NCBI GenBank assembly: GCA_029721435.1
Contig: CM056573.1
Span: 4,126,001-4,190,000 of the forward strand
DNA from: Gymnothorax reevesii
Lineage: Eukaryota; Chordata; Actinopteri; Anguilliformes; Muraenidae
DNA length: 64,000 bases
Reading direction: 5' to 3'
The position numbers and the translations under genes are program-made. Shown in pieces: positions 1 to 11,335 of the stretch (positions are counted from its first letter, which is position 1; each line of letters opens with the position of its first letter). The notes under the pieces were generated by a model, which was not told the DNA's origin, did no database searches, and was given only the letters and a program-made list of their open reading frames with translations.

Positions 1-216
1 CACACCATCTTCTTGCGTGTGGATGCTTCTATGTGCCAGTTAGCCAACTCGCACTGCTGAGGGAAGAACCCCTTTAAAACAAGAGTCGCTGATATTTTCT
101 GTGGAACTCTAACATATGTGTTTCAGTTCGCCATATACGCAGGCTCAGAATAAACTAAAATGACTAATTACTGTGCTTGTTTCATAAATTTGATATCTCA
201 GGCTTACTCATTGGAG

Positions 217-219
<3 letters not shown>

Positions 220-309
<90 letters not shown>

Positions 310-310
310 A
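220..310. repeat. compound (TC)n(TA)n(TG)n microsatellite
   Basis: TC runs to 247, TA to 284 and TG to 309. Confidence 0.98.
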
Positions 311-892
311 AGTCTGTATTTATGTATTAGTCATTATGTAGATGTCATTTGGCATCCATACTCATGCCAAAATCACTTATGCAGATGATAACTAATAATT
401 TTGTTGAAATGTCCATATTAATATCCTCATGTCTTTTCTGATTGGCTGGTCCATTTCTGCCTCCTGCCTGATTTCAGTGGAAACAGTGTTTGTGCTCTAA
501 CCTGTGCTTTGACCTGGAATTTGAGTTGAGTGTCTGTCACTGTGCATTTGAGTGTGAGTGTTTTTAATCACTTCTAGCAGGAGTATTGCTGCACATGGCG
601 TCGTATCTGACCACAGGTCCTACAGAAAAGCTCAGGCCTCATTAAATAGGAATTGCTTGTCATTTACTGAGAATAATCTTACGTGAATAGAAAGAATTAA
701 CTGTTTTTTTCATTTGTCCAGCGAGAACGTGTGCACAGGAACATCTCATATGTGCAAACACTAGAAGCTGAGCAAAGCAATGCAGAGCGTTATAATATTA
801 AACTTAGACAACATGAGTAAGCACAAAATGCAGCTTTTAAATTATTGTTTCATATTTTTAAGGTAAAAAGATAATCAAAACCCGTATCACCC
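311..892. other. no feature seen
   Basis: A+T-rich single-copy-looking sequence; I see no gene, RNA or repeat. Confidence 0.5.
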
Positions 893-1345
893 ATGTGAAA
901 AAATAATTTCCCCCTTAAACCTGATAACTGGTTGTGTCATCCTTATTGGAAACAAATGCATTCAAACGTTTGCGATCAGTGGTAATGAATATTTTGCATC
1001 GCTGCGGAGGAATTTGGCCCACGTTTCCATGCAGAATTGTTTAAATTCAGCCGCAGTGGGGGGTTTTCAAACATGAACTGCCTGTTAAAGGTCATGCCAC
1101 ACCATCTCAATCAGGACTTTGACTAGCCACACCAAAGCCTTCATTTTATTTTATTTGAGCCATTCAGAGATGGAATTGCTTGTGCGCTTCAGATCATTGT
1201 CCTGCTGCATAACTCAACTGTGCTTGAGCTTTAGGTCACTGGCTGATGGCCAGACATTCTCCCACAGGATTTTTTGGTAGAGAGCAGAATTTATGGTTCC
1301 ATCAATCATGGCATTTCGCCCCGGTCCCGAAGATGCAACGCAGCG
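893..1345 (-). mobile_element. Tc1-like transposase 3' fragment
   Basis: The minus strand reads like the C-terminal part of a Tc1-type transposase gene of the kind common in fish, including the region after the second catalytic Asp and a terminal block rich in A near 900. It has many changes and no open frame. Recognition is from memory of the repeat family. Confidence 0.5.
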
Positions 1346-1690
1346 TGTAAAATGCAAGTTCATTTGGATTTAGATGTGGAGATTGACTCTACCAAAGAAT
1401 ATGTCACTGTCCAATGAATTACGGTGCTCAATACATATCTCCCTTCTACAAACCCCAGTTTCAATGAAGTTGGGACATTGTGTAAAATGTTAATATAAAC
1501 AGAATACAATGATTTGCAAATCCTTTTGGACCTATATGCAATTTAGTACATTACAAAGACAAGATATTTAATGTTAATGATAAACTTTGTTTTTTTGGAA
1601 ATATTCTCAAATTTGAATTTGATGCCTGCAATACATTCCAAAAAAGTTGGGACGGGGTATGTTTACCACTGTGTTACATCACCCATCCTT

Positions 1691-2999
1691 TTAACAACAC
1701 TCAATAAGCGTTTGGGAATTGAGGACACTAATTGTAGAAGCTTTGAAGGTGGAATTGTTTCCCATTCTTGCTTGATGTACGAGTTCAGTTGCTCAACAGT
1801 CCGGGGTCTCCGTTGTTATATTTTGTCTTTCATAATGCGCCACACATTTTTAATTGGAGACAGGTCTGGACTGCAGGCAGACCAGTCTATTACCCACAGA
1901 CTTTTACTATGAAGCCACGCTGTTGTAACACGTGCAGAATGTGGCTTGGCATCGTCTTGCTGAAATGAGCAGGGACGTCTCTGAAAAAGACGTCGCTTGG
2001 ATGGCAGCATATGTTGCTCCAAAACCTGTATGTACCCTTCAGCATTAATGGTGCCTTCACATATGTGTAAGTTACCCCTGCCATGGGCACTGACACATCC
2101 CCATACCATCACAGATGCTGGCTTTTGAATTTTGCGCTGATAACAATCAGGTTGGTCCTTTTCCTTTTCAGCCCGGACGGAATGATGTGTCATGGTTTTG
2201 CCCCCGCTGGCTGCAAACAGCAAACCGGCGGGCATTGGGACCATGTACCCAGAAGGGAGGGAAGGGACCCAAACGCACAGGCTGAGTAAAAAGATAGACT
2301 TTTAATAAAACTGGTACAAACCACAAACAAGGGGAGCAGCGGCGCAACACAACGGGGCTAAAACTTCAGAATGCAGCTGCAATGCCAAATAGGCAGTGCA
2401 GCTCTTAAATACAATTCACTTCACCTCTACTTCAATCAGCAGCAGCTGTGGCTCGTTGAGGTAGAGGTGCAGACAGTAGGAGGGGGGAGGGCCTGCAGGG
2501 CAGAACCATCACACCATGTCCATGATTTCCAAAAACAATTTGAAATGTGGACTCGTCAGACCACCGCACACTTTTCCACTTTGCGTCAGTCAATCTCAGA
2601 TGAGCTCGGGCCCAGAGAAGCCAGTGGCGTTTCTGGGTGTGGCTTTCGCTTTGAATGGAAGAGTTTTAACTTGCACTTGTAGATGTTGCGAAGAACTGTG
2701 TTCACTGACGGTGGTTTTTCAAAGTGTACCTGAGCCCACATGGTAATAACCTTTACAAAATGATGTCAGTTTTTAATGCAGTGCCGCCTTAGGGAGTTAC
2801 GGTTACGGGCATTCAATGTTGGTTTTCAGCCCTTGCCTCTTACGTGTAGAGATTTCTTGAAGATATTTTTGAAGATATTATGGACTGTAGATGATGAAAT
2901 CCCTAAATTTCTTGCAATTGCTAGCTGAGTAACATTGTTCTGAAACTGTTGGACTATTTGCTCAAGCAGTTATTCACAAAGTGGTGAACCTGGCCCCAT
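1691..2999 (-). pseudogene. Tc1-like transposase, broken
   Basis: The region lies between the ATG-equivalent at 2999 and the stop at 1691 on the minus strand. Recognisable parts include VMVWGC, FQQDDAKPH (second catalytic Asp) and SPDLSPIKNVW. In the last motif the third catalytic acid, normally Glu (PIENVW), is Lys. The frame is also split by a 330-bp insertion and other lesions, so it cannot encode an active enzyme. Confidence 0.8.
2190..2520 (-). repeat. LTR-like insertion nested in the Tc1 copy
   Basis: These 330 bases are absent from the sister Tc1 copy, whose sequence is contiguous across the same point (about 35010). Read on the minus strand it has TATTTAAG, a TATTAAAAG poly(A)-like signal and ends resembling TG...CA, as a short solo LTR would. 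The family is not recognised. Confidence 0.5.
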
Positions 3000-3365
3000 C
3001 CTTGCTTGTGAACGACTGGGCCTATAGGGGAAGCTCCTTTTATACCTAGTCATGATAGTCACCTGTTTCCAGTTAACCTTTTCACCTGTGGAATGTTCCA
3101 AACAGGTGTCCTTTGAGCATTCCTCAACCCTCCCAGTCTTTTGTTGTCCCTGTCTCAGCTTTTGTTCAATGTGTTGCAGGCATCAAATTCAAACTGATTT
3201 AATTTTTCCAAAAAAACAATAAAGTTTATCAGTTTGAACATTATATATCTTATCTTAGTAGTGTACTCAATCGAATATAGGTTGAAAAGGATTTGCAAGC
3301 CATTGTATTCTGTTTTTATTGACATTTTACACAACGTCCCAGCTTCATTGGAATTGGGGTTTGTA

Positions 3366-3717
3366 ATTTAATTGTTTGAATCATCACTGATTTAATGACG
3401 TACTTTTGCACTCAGATCCCCTCAGGAAAGCCTGAACCCCTGCTCGGTGTGAATGTATCAAACTTGAAATCTCGCTAGTTTCTTAGCTTTCACCGCTGTG
3501 CATTATAGACACCATCATAGCCCCAGAGTGATCTTTAAGGAGGTAGAAATTTACATTATAGCATTACCTTCCAGTGATGGAGGACAATTTAAGTTGATAT
3601 TGTTTCCTTAGTTTGCTGCAGCCTACATTTGTCACACCTGTGATCAATCCAGTTTTCCACTCTCTCGTAGTACATAGTGGCTGTGCAGCAAATAGCCACA
3701 TGTTGTATGCGTGTGTT

Positions 3718-3752
<35 letters not shown>

Positions 3753-4807
3753 TGCTGTACTTGTGAGGATCAACTTTTAAGGAATCACAGATGTAATCAG
3801 GACACTTGGGGTGTCGGGACACAGGTGCTCCACACAGAGGGCTGATTGGGTGAAGTTAGGGTTAGGTTAGGGTTACGTTAATGTTTGCTTAAGGTTAGAG
3901 GACAGAGGACAGAAAGGACGAAAAGCTGATGGTTTTCAAACGTCCTAAATAATTTTCATGTCTTATTTACTACGTCAAAACCTTTACACTGAGGCATGAA
4001 CTTAAATCATGGCTGCAAATGAAATCATCATCCGACATACACAGTAAAATACCTTCTCAGAACAGTATGTTCTCTTGTGCGGAGAGCATTACGTGCAGGG
4101 AATTTTAGGACTCATATCCCAATTTCATAATATTTGATCTAAGAGCTTAGTAGAAAAATAGGTGCTTCTATCCTGATCTTATCAAAGTCATTTCAGTCAG
4201 ACATATTGTCAGCGATGGTTTCCTTATTACATTTCGAAGTGTCCGCGGTTTTACAGTGCTCATTGTGAACGTGATTGTGCCACCATGGAAAATCATATTA
4301 TGTCTGCTGGTTAGGCATTCATCACATTAATAGGAAATTTCAGGATGGGGCACCAGAAATGTGTCAAATCTGCTGTCCCCAATTATAGATGGTTTCTGAA
4401 GTACCCACAATTCAAGGTGTTGTAGGCCCAGCAGTCGGGGGTACGGAGATTTCACAGCAAGATGAAATTTTGTGATGCTGCGCATTGGTTATCTGTGGCC
4501 ACATTGTCTCACTAAATTCTTTACTTTGCAGTCTAACGCTAACACCATACATCAGATTCACTGATGCAGTCACAGAATTGAATAAATCCTCCTGAAAGAG
4601 ATAGTTTTCAGTGTTTCCCTTCAAATTTTTCTCAGCAGCGGCGCTACTGTGTCCGTCTCCATGAGGAGGCGACGTCGACCCGTATTCATGTGCGTGAAAA
4701 TATCAAATTGAATGCCCTTGGAGTCCTTATAGACAGGATTGTAACGTGTTTGTATTTTGTCTCAATTTACAGCTTTTGACATTTATCTGAAGAAAATAAA
4801 AATAATC
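3366..4807. other. intergenic, microsatellite only
   Basis: Apart from the TG repeat and a short TTAGGG-like run, nothing is recognised. The frame at 4412-4624 shows no coding features. Confidence 0.5.
3721..3751. repeat. (TG)n microsatellite
   Basis: About 15 TG units. Just downstream, 3855-3880 has a few TTAGGG-like units. Confidence 0.95.
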
Positions 4808-6497
4808 TCTTCTCCTCTCCTTTCATCTCTCCCTGCTCCTCTCTTCGCTCCTCTCCCTGCTCCTGCTCCTCTCTTCACTCCTCTCCCTGCTCCTCTCTGC
4901 GCTCCTCTCCCTGCTCCTCTCTGAGCTCCTCTCCTTGCTCCTCTCTTCGCTCCTCTTCCTGCTCCTCTCTTCACTCCTCTCCCTGCTCCTCTCTGCACTC
5001 TTCTCCCTGCTCCTCTCTTCACTCCTCTCCCTGCTCCTCTCTGCACTCTTCTCCCTGTTCCTCTCTTCGCTCCTCTCCCTGCTCCTCTCTGCACTCTTCT
5101 CCCTGTTCCTCTCTTCGCTCCTCTCCCTGCTCCTCTCTGCGCTCCTCTCCCTGCTCCTCTCTGCGCTCCTCTCCCTGCTCCTCTCTTCCCTCCTCTCCCT
5201 GCTCCTCTCTGCGCTCCTCTCCCTGCTCCTCTCTGCGCTCCTCTCCCTGCTCCTCTCTGCACTCCTCTCCCTGCTCCTCTCTGCGCTCCTCTCCCTGCTC
5301 CTCTCTTCGCTCCTCTCCCTGCTCCTCTCTGCACTCTTCTCCCTGTTCCTCTCTTCGCTCCTCTCCCTGCCCCTCTCTGCCCTCCCCTCCCTGCCCCTCT
5401 CTTCGCTCCTCTCCCTGCTCCTCTCTGCGCTCCTCTCCTGGCTCCTCTCTGCACCCCTCTCTGCGCTCCTCTCTGCGCTCCTCTCCCTGCTCCTCTCTTC
5501 GCTCCTCTCCCTGCTCCTCTCTGCACTCTTCTCCCTGCTCCTCTCTGTGCTCCTCTCCCTGCTCCTCTCTGCGCTCCTCTCCCTGCTCCTCTCTGCACTC
5601 TTCTCCCTGTTCATCTCTGCGTTCCTCTCCCTGCTCCTCTCTTCGCTCCTCTCCCTGCTCCTCTCTTCGCTCCTCTCCCTGCTCCTCTCTGCGCTCCTCT
5701 CCCTGCTCCTCTCTTCCCTCCTCCCTCTGCTCCTCCCTTCGCTCCTCTCCCTGCTCCTCTCTTCACTCCTCTCCCTGCTCCTCTCTTCGCTCCTCTCCCT
5801 GCTCCTGCTCCTCTCTTCACTCCTCTCCCTGCTCCTCTCTGCGCTCCTCTCCCTGCTCCTCTCTGCGCTCCTCTCCCTGCTCCTCTCTTCACTCCTCTCC
5901 CTGCTCCTCTCTTCGCTCCTCTCCCTGCCCCTGCTCCTCTCTTCACTCCTCTCCCTGCTCCTCTCTGCGCTCCTCTCCCTGCTCCTCTCTGAGCTCCTTT
6001 CCTTGCTCCTCTCCCTACTCCTCTCTTCACTCCTCTCCCTGCCCCTCTCTGCACTCTTCTCCCTGTTCCTCTCTTCGCTCCTCTTCCTGCTCCTCTCTTC
6101 GCTCCTCTCCCTGCTCCTCTCTTCCCTCCTCTCCCTGCTCCTCTCTTCGCTCCTCTCCCTGCTCCTTTCTTCTCTCCTCTCCCTGCTCCTCTCTTCGCTC
6201 CTCTCCCTGCTCCTCTCTTCCCTCCTCTCCCTGCTCCTCTCTTCGCTCCTCTCCCTGCTCCTCTCTTCCCTCCTCTCCCTGCTCCTCTCTTCGCTCCTCT
6301 CCCTGCTCCTCTCTTCCCTCCTCTCCCTGCTCCTCTCTTCGCTCCTCTCCCTGCTCCTCTCTTCCCTCCTCTCCCTGCTCCTCTCTTCGCCCCTCCCTCT
6401 GCTCCTCTCTTCTCTCCTCTCCCTGCTCCTCTCTTCTCTCCTCTCCCTGCTCCTCTCTTCGCTCCTCTCCCTGCTCCTCTCTTCACTCCTCTCCCCG
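4808..6497. repeat. 24-bp polypyrimidine minisatellite, about 70 units
   Basis: The unit is CTCCTCTCTKCG plus CTCCTCTCCCTG. The plus strand is almost pure C/T, with single G bases. Variants are TGCG, TTCG, TGCA, TTCA and TTCC. The 24-bp period makes every frame open, which explains the long Leu/Ser and Arg/Gly/Glu frames; these are not genes. Confidence 0.97.
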
Positions 6498-6499
6498 CT

Positions 6500-7546
6500 A
6501 CATCACACTTCACAACTTTAGCAACATGTTATAACCAGCACTTTCACTTACATAATCATATATAAACAGGTGTACATTAAAATACAAAAGAAACTTGTGA
6601 TCTTAAAGGTGACTAGTTTGCATCCATTATTTACATTACTAACTTCAGCTCCTCTATGGTCACCATCTTCCTTTCTCTTCCGAACCACCCAGTTTAACAG
6701 ACTCATCTGAAAATTCAAATATCATTTAACTATCAACATGTAGAAAAATACATATATACAAGCTAAAATATATCTAAGAAAAGACAGTGGCAAAGATATA
6801 AATATATTACAACAATATTAATATGGCAAGTGTAGTAGTATAAACAGAATTAACAGTATAAATATGGCGGTATAAACAGATTTAACGGTATAAATACGAC
6901 TAATACACAGTGACGGTCCGTCGGCAGAAACACAGGGCCAGCAATAACCTCACCTTTCACTTCTTAATGACAGACACCTCTCGCAGTTTACCTTTTTGCA
7001 GATTGTCATCCTTGCGGAGTCACATTAATTATATCAACATAGCCAATAGGTAATCACTTTGTCATTCGTTAATCATTATGTGTCATGCATTGGTTGTGGC
7101 TGTTCAGTTGATAAACTGTTTGATACTTAATCAGGCAAACCTCATCGCAAACAGTTAAAAAGCAATTATGCGGGAAAGGGTGATGTTCCTGAAGGCGTTC
7201 CTGACATCTGACGGCACGCCACAGCTAATATGGCATAAGACTGTTGGCTTGTGAAGCTGTAGCATTTATTAACTGACAAACAGTACATTTTCTGTCAACT
7301 TACTGCTAATCTTTCTGATTCGCTGCTGCTCCGCTATCACCGTCACTCTCTCCTCCCGCTAACTGCCCTAAGGAGCTACGCTGTTACATTCAAGCTACGT
7401 TACCTGTGCTGCTCGCTATATAGACCGTGTATAAGCTTGAACGTTACCTGTAACGTTGATGTCCTAAGAGGGTCCGAAAGGATCTGATGCGCTTGTTGAC
7501 GACGCAAAACAAGTCCAAAACTAGAAAAGCACTCGGAGAGCGCAGA
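6500..7546. other. intergenic, nothing recognised
   Basis: A+T-rich to 6900, then mixed composition. No coding frame of note. Confidence 0.5.
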
Positions 7547-8315
7547 CCTCCGCCAAGCACAACATTTCCCTCCATATTGCGACTTCCACCATAGATATTA
7601 GTCTTACATTTATTTTATCTTCATATTTAGATTCCTTGACCATGAAAACATGGCATTTTGATTCATAATGCTATATCAATATTAGTTCCACAGCGTCTTG
7701 GCTGTTTAAAGATGTCTGTTGCATGTTTCTAGCTTCATTTGTTTTGTTTTTTTTTTATGATGCAACATTTCCCCTAATGTTGTGATTTACACATAAATAT
7801 TAGTCCTACATTTATTTCATCTATTTTTTCAGATTCCCCGACCAAGAAAACAGACCATTAGCAACTGAATTCATAATGATATCAATATTAGTTCAGTAAT
7901 TATTCACTAAAATCAAATTTTCCGTAATGGTGGTTTTCTTGTGGATCTAGTTCCCTGGCTTTTAAAGATACAGTAAATCCGGTGACACCTCCCTAATTCT
8001 GCAATATATTGTAGAACATGCTAAAAACTTGTCCTGTATTTTTTTTCCAAGTGCCCAGACCATTTTTGGTGGAGTTATATGCATAAATGTCAAAAATGGC
8101 CCAATCTCCCAATGTTAAAGAATCCTTTAAAAAATTCCTGGATCCAGATGGAGATCCGGATCACTTCCAAAATCTAATCATTTCTTCCTTATACCAATCT
8201 GTACAATCCCTGAAAATTTCATCAAAATCTGTTCATAACTTTTTGAGTTATTTTGGAAACCAACAGACAAACAAACAAACAAACACAGGCAAAAACATAA
8301 CCTCCTTGGCGGAGG
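7547..8315 (+). repeat. interspersed repeat bounded by CCTCCGCCAAG / CTTGGCGGAGG
   Basis: A perfect 11-bp inverted repeat (7547-7557 and 8305-8315) brackets the interval. The right part (GTTCATAACTTTTTGAGTTA, ACAAACAAACAAACAAAC, AACCTCCTTGGCGGAGGTAA) is a retroposon-type 3' end seen in many vertebrates. The 89-codon frame at 8087-8356 is chance. Confidence 0.5.
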
Positions 8316-9151
8316 TAATAACGTTGTGTGTTGTTGCGCTCACACAGTGCGAATAAACATCATTAGTGGCGCATTGATGTTCATGATCATGTGAAATTTC
8401 AGCAGCGGCGCTCGTAATCCCGAATGCAGGGGAAAAACAGGTTTTTATGAGATAAGATGGGTAAATACCTAGCTGTAGCTGTGATAAATTAGTCGAGGTT
8501 CATTAGCTGAAGCTCCATCCGTGCTTGTTTAAGAGGACATTAGCTCGCAAACCTGGCATCGGTCTTAAAAACGTTATGGGCTCCAAGCCATATTTATCTT
8601 TCAAATGCATCTCCAGTATTTACCTGAATTTTATTATGTCTGTGTTCATGGAGCTTTTTAGTCAGATACAGATACTTTTTAACTTGAGCAGAATCTAACA
8701 TTAGCTCTATTGATCCAGTTCACTTGCTGGTTCACATCGCTGCAGCATGCTGTGTCTGCTTGGAAATTTGTGTCATATCTGGCAACCCAGGGCGTTGAGC
8801 TTGGCAGCGGGTGCTGGTGGGATCACACTAGCTAAACTACAAAACAAACGGTGTGTCCCAGAATAGAAATACTGGTTATCGCATTTTTGACGGAGATGGC
8901 ACTTTTTCAACAAAGCATGTTTCCTCAATCTCTGAAGATCAAGAATCATGGCCATTTTATTTAAGTACAGTAAATGTATTACATATTGCTCCTTCATTAT
9001 CTGAAATTCCTCTTCTAAAGACTCATTTGCTAACTCATGCTTTTTTGGGGTTAGCTTGCTGCGCAATCATGGGATTCCTCCTGAGATTGGCTGTCAGCCC
9101 TAATAGAATTGTCTCCAAAGCCTAATCTGGTGTATTAGATTAAACCCTCTT
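8316..9151. other. intergenic, nothing recognised
   Basis: Overlapping frames at 8773-9125 run on both strands and show no family features. Confidence 0.5.
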
Positions 9152-10965
9152 CAGTCCCCCCTCCCCCCGGGAGTAACGCTGCTGTACGGCCCCCCTCCCC
9201 CCGGGAGTAACGCTGCTGTACGGCCCCCCTCCCCCCGGGGAGTAACACTGCTGTACGGCCCCCCTCCCCCCGGGAGTAACACTGCTGTACGGCCCCCCTC
9301 CCCCCCGGGAGTAACACTGCTGTACGGCCCCCCTCCCCCCGGGAGTAACACTGCTGTACGGCCCCCCTCCCCCCGGGAGTAACGCTGCTGTGGGGCCCCC
9401 CTCCCCCCGGGAGTAACGCTGCTGTACGGCCCCCCTCCCCCCGGGAGTAACACTGCTGTACGGCCCCCCTCCCCCCGGGAGTAACGCTGCTGTGGGGCCC
9501 CCCTCCCCCCGGGAGTAACGCTGCTGTACGGCCCCCCTCCCCCCGGGAGTAACGCTGCTGTGGGGCCCCCCCTCCCCCCGGGAGTAACGCTGCTGTGGGG
9601 CCCCCCTCCCCCCGGGAGTAACGCTGCTGTACGGCCCCCCTCCCCCCGGGAGTAACACTGCTGCACGGCCCCCCTCCCCCCGGGAGTAACGCTGCTGTAC
9701 GGCCCCCCCTCCCCCCGGGAGTAACACTGCTGTACGGCCCCCCTCCCCCCGGGAGTAACGCTGCTGTACGGCCCCCCCTCCCCCCGGGAGTAACACTGCT
9801 GTACGGCCCCCCTCCCCCCGGGAGTAACACTGCTGCACGGCCCCCCTCCCCCCGGGAGTAACGCTGCTGTGGGGCCCCCCTCCCCCCGGGAGTAACGCTG
9901 CTGTGGGGCCCCCCTCCCCCCGGGAGTAACGCTGCTGTACGGCCCCCCTCCCCCCGGGAGTAACACTGCTGTACGGCCCCCCTCCCCCCGGGAGTAACGC
10001 TGCTGTGGGGCCCCCCCTCCCCCCCGGGAGTAACGCTGCTGTGGGGCCCCCCTCCCCCCGGGAGTAACGCTGCTGTACGGCCCCCCTCCCCCCGGGAGTA
10101 ACACTGCTGCACGGCCCCCCTCCCCCCGGGAGTAACGCTGCTGTACGGCCCCCCTCCCCCCGGGAGTAACGCTGCTGTGGGGCCCCCCTCCCCCCGGGAG
10201 TAACGCTGCTGTGGGGCCCCCCTCCCCCCGGGAGTAACGCTGCTGTGGGGCCCCCCTCCCCCCGGGAGTAACGCTGCTGTGGGGCCCCCCTCCCCCCGGG
10301 AGTAACGCTGCTGTGGGGCCCCCCTCCCCCCGGGAGTAACACTGCTGTACGGCCCCCCTCCCCCCGGGAGTAACACTGCTGTACGGCCCCCCTCCCCCCG
10401 GGAGTAACGCTGCTGTACGGCCCCCCTCCCCCCGGGAGTAACACTGCTGCACGGCCCCCCTCCCCCCGGGAGTAACGCTGCTGTGGGGCCCCCCTCCCCC
10501 CCGGGAGTAACGCTGCTGTGGGGCCCCCCTCCCCCCGGGAGTAACACTGCTGTACGGCCCCCCTCCCCCCGGGAGTAACGCTGCTGTACGGCCCCCCTCC
10601 CCCCGGGAGTAACGCTGCTGTACGGCCCCCCTCCCCCCGGGAGTAACACTGCTGCACGGCCCCCCTCCCCCCGGGAGTAACGCTGCTGTACGGCCCCCCT
10701 CCCCCCGGGAGTAACACTGCTGTACGGCCCCCCTCCCCCCAGGAGTAACGCTGCTGTACGGCCCCCCTCCCCCCGGGAGTAACGCTGCTGTACGGCCCCC
10801 CTCCCCCCGGGAGTAACGCTGCTGTACGGCCCCCCTCCCCCCGGGAGTAACACTGCTGTACGGCCCCCCTCCCCCCGGGAGTAACACTGCTGTACGGTCC
10901 CCCTCCCCCCGGGAGTAACGATGCTGTACGGCCCCCCTCCCCCCGGGAGTAACACTGCTGTATTG
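9152..10965. repeat. 34-bp GC-rich minisatellite, 53 units
   Basis: The unit is AGTAACGCTGCTGTACGG followed by CCCCCCTCCCCCCGGG. The spacing is exactly 34 in most units, with occasional one-base C or G slips. Three positions vary. All three minus frames are open for over 500 codons because no stop occurs in the 102-base cycle; these are not genes. Most units contain CCCGGG. Confidence 0.98.
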
Positions 10966-11044
10966 GGGTTTTCAGTGGCTGTGCTGCTTCCCACCTTTTA
11001 TCATTTTATTACATTTTTACCTGTTCCCATTGAAGATTTTCATG

Positions 11045-11092
11045 TAATAATAATAATAATAATAATTATTATTATTATTATTATTATTATAA
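11045..11092. repeat. (AAT)n(ATT)n inverted microsatellite
   Basis: AAT units switch to ATT units at about 11066, making a nearly perfect palindrome. Confidence 0.95.
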
Positions 11093-11224
11093 CAATGAAT
11101 AATCAAGACAAATACATAAGCGTATAATAGAGAAATGATTTGAAATGACTCAGATCACCAGTAGGCTGCATTGGTAACATACATGTAACAGACTTGATAT
11201 TGTTAGAATGGCAGTTACACAAAT

Positions 11225-11335
11225 TTTTAAGTAAGTAAGTAAGTAAGACTTTGTTTGTACAGCACTCTTCCCAGCAAGGATGCACAGAGTGCTTAACAGA
11301 AGTAAAATAAGTAAAAAAAAGAAAAAAATTAATTT
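11225..11335 (+). repeat. short interspersed repeat fragment
   Basis: GTAAGTAAGTAAG is followed by TTTGTTTGTACAGCACTCTT and AGAGTGCTTAACAGAAGTA, a fragment of a common fish retroposon tail. Confidence 0.4.

Larger units (their letters stand above)
1449..3363 (-). mobile_element. Tc1-like transposon, full length but interrupted
   Basis: Inverted termini beginning CAAACCCCA match at both ends (1449 onward; reversed up to 3363), each flanked by TA (1447-1448 and 3364-3365). The subterminal ATACAATGATTTGCAAATCC block also appears inverted at the right end. Length without the nested insertion is about 1.58 kb. It is the same family as 34293-35838. Confidence 0.85.

Noticed and set aside
3855..3885. 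Short TTAGGG-like run as an interstitial telomere
   Set aside because: Only two to three imperfect units; short runs like this are common next to fish microsatellites.
4783..6521. Reading frames of 263-528 codons on both strands
   Set aside because: They lie wholly in the 24-bp minisatellite, whose period is a multiple of three and lacks stops; the products are simple Leu/Ser or Arg/Gly repeats.
9152..10965. Regular direct repeats that might suggest a CRISPR array
   Set aside because: There are no unique spacers; units are contiguous copies of the same 34 bases, in a vertebrate genome.
9135..10994. Three overlapping minus frames of 525-619 codons
   Set aside because: They are the three frames of the 34-bp minisatellite. 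No stop occurs in the 102-base cycle, so length is not evidence of coding.
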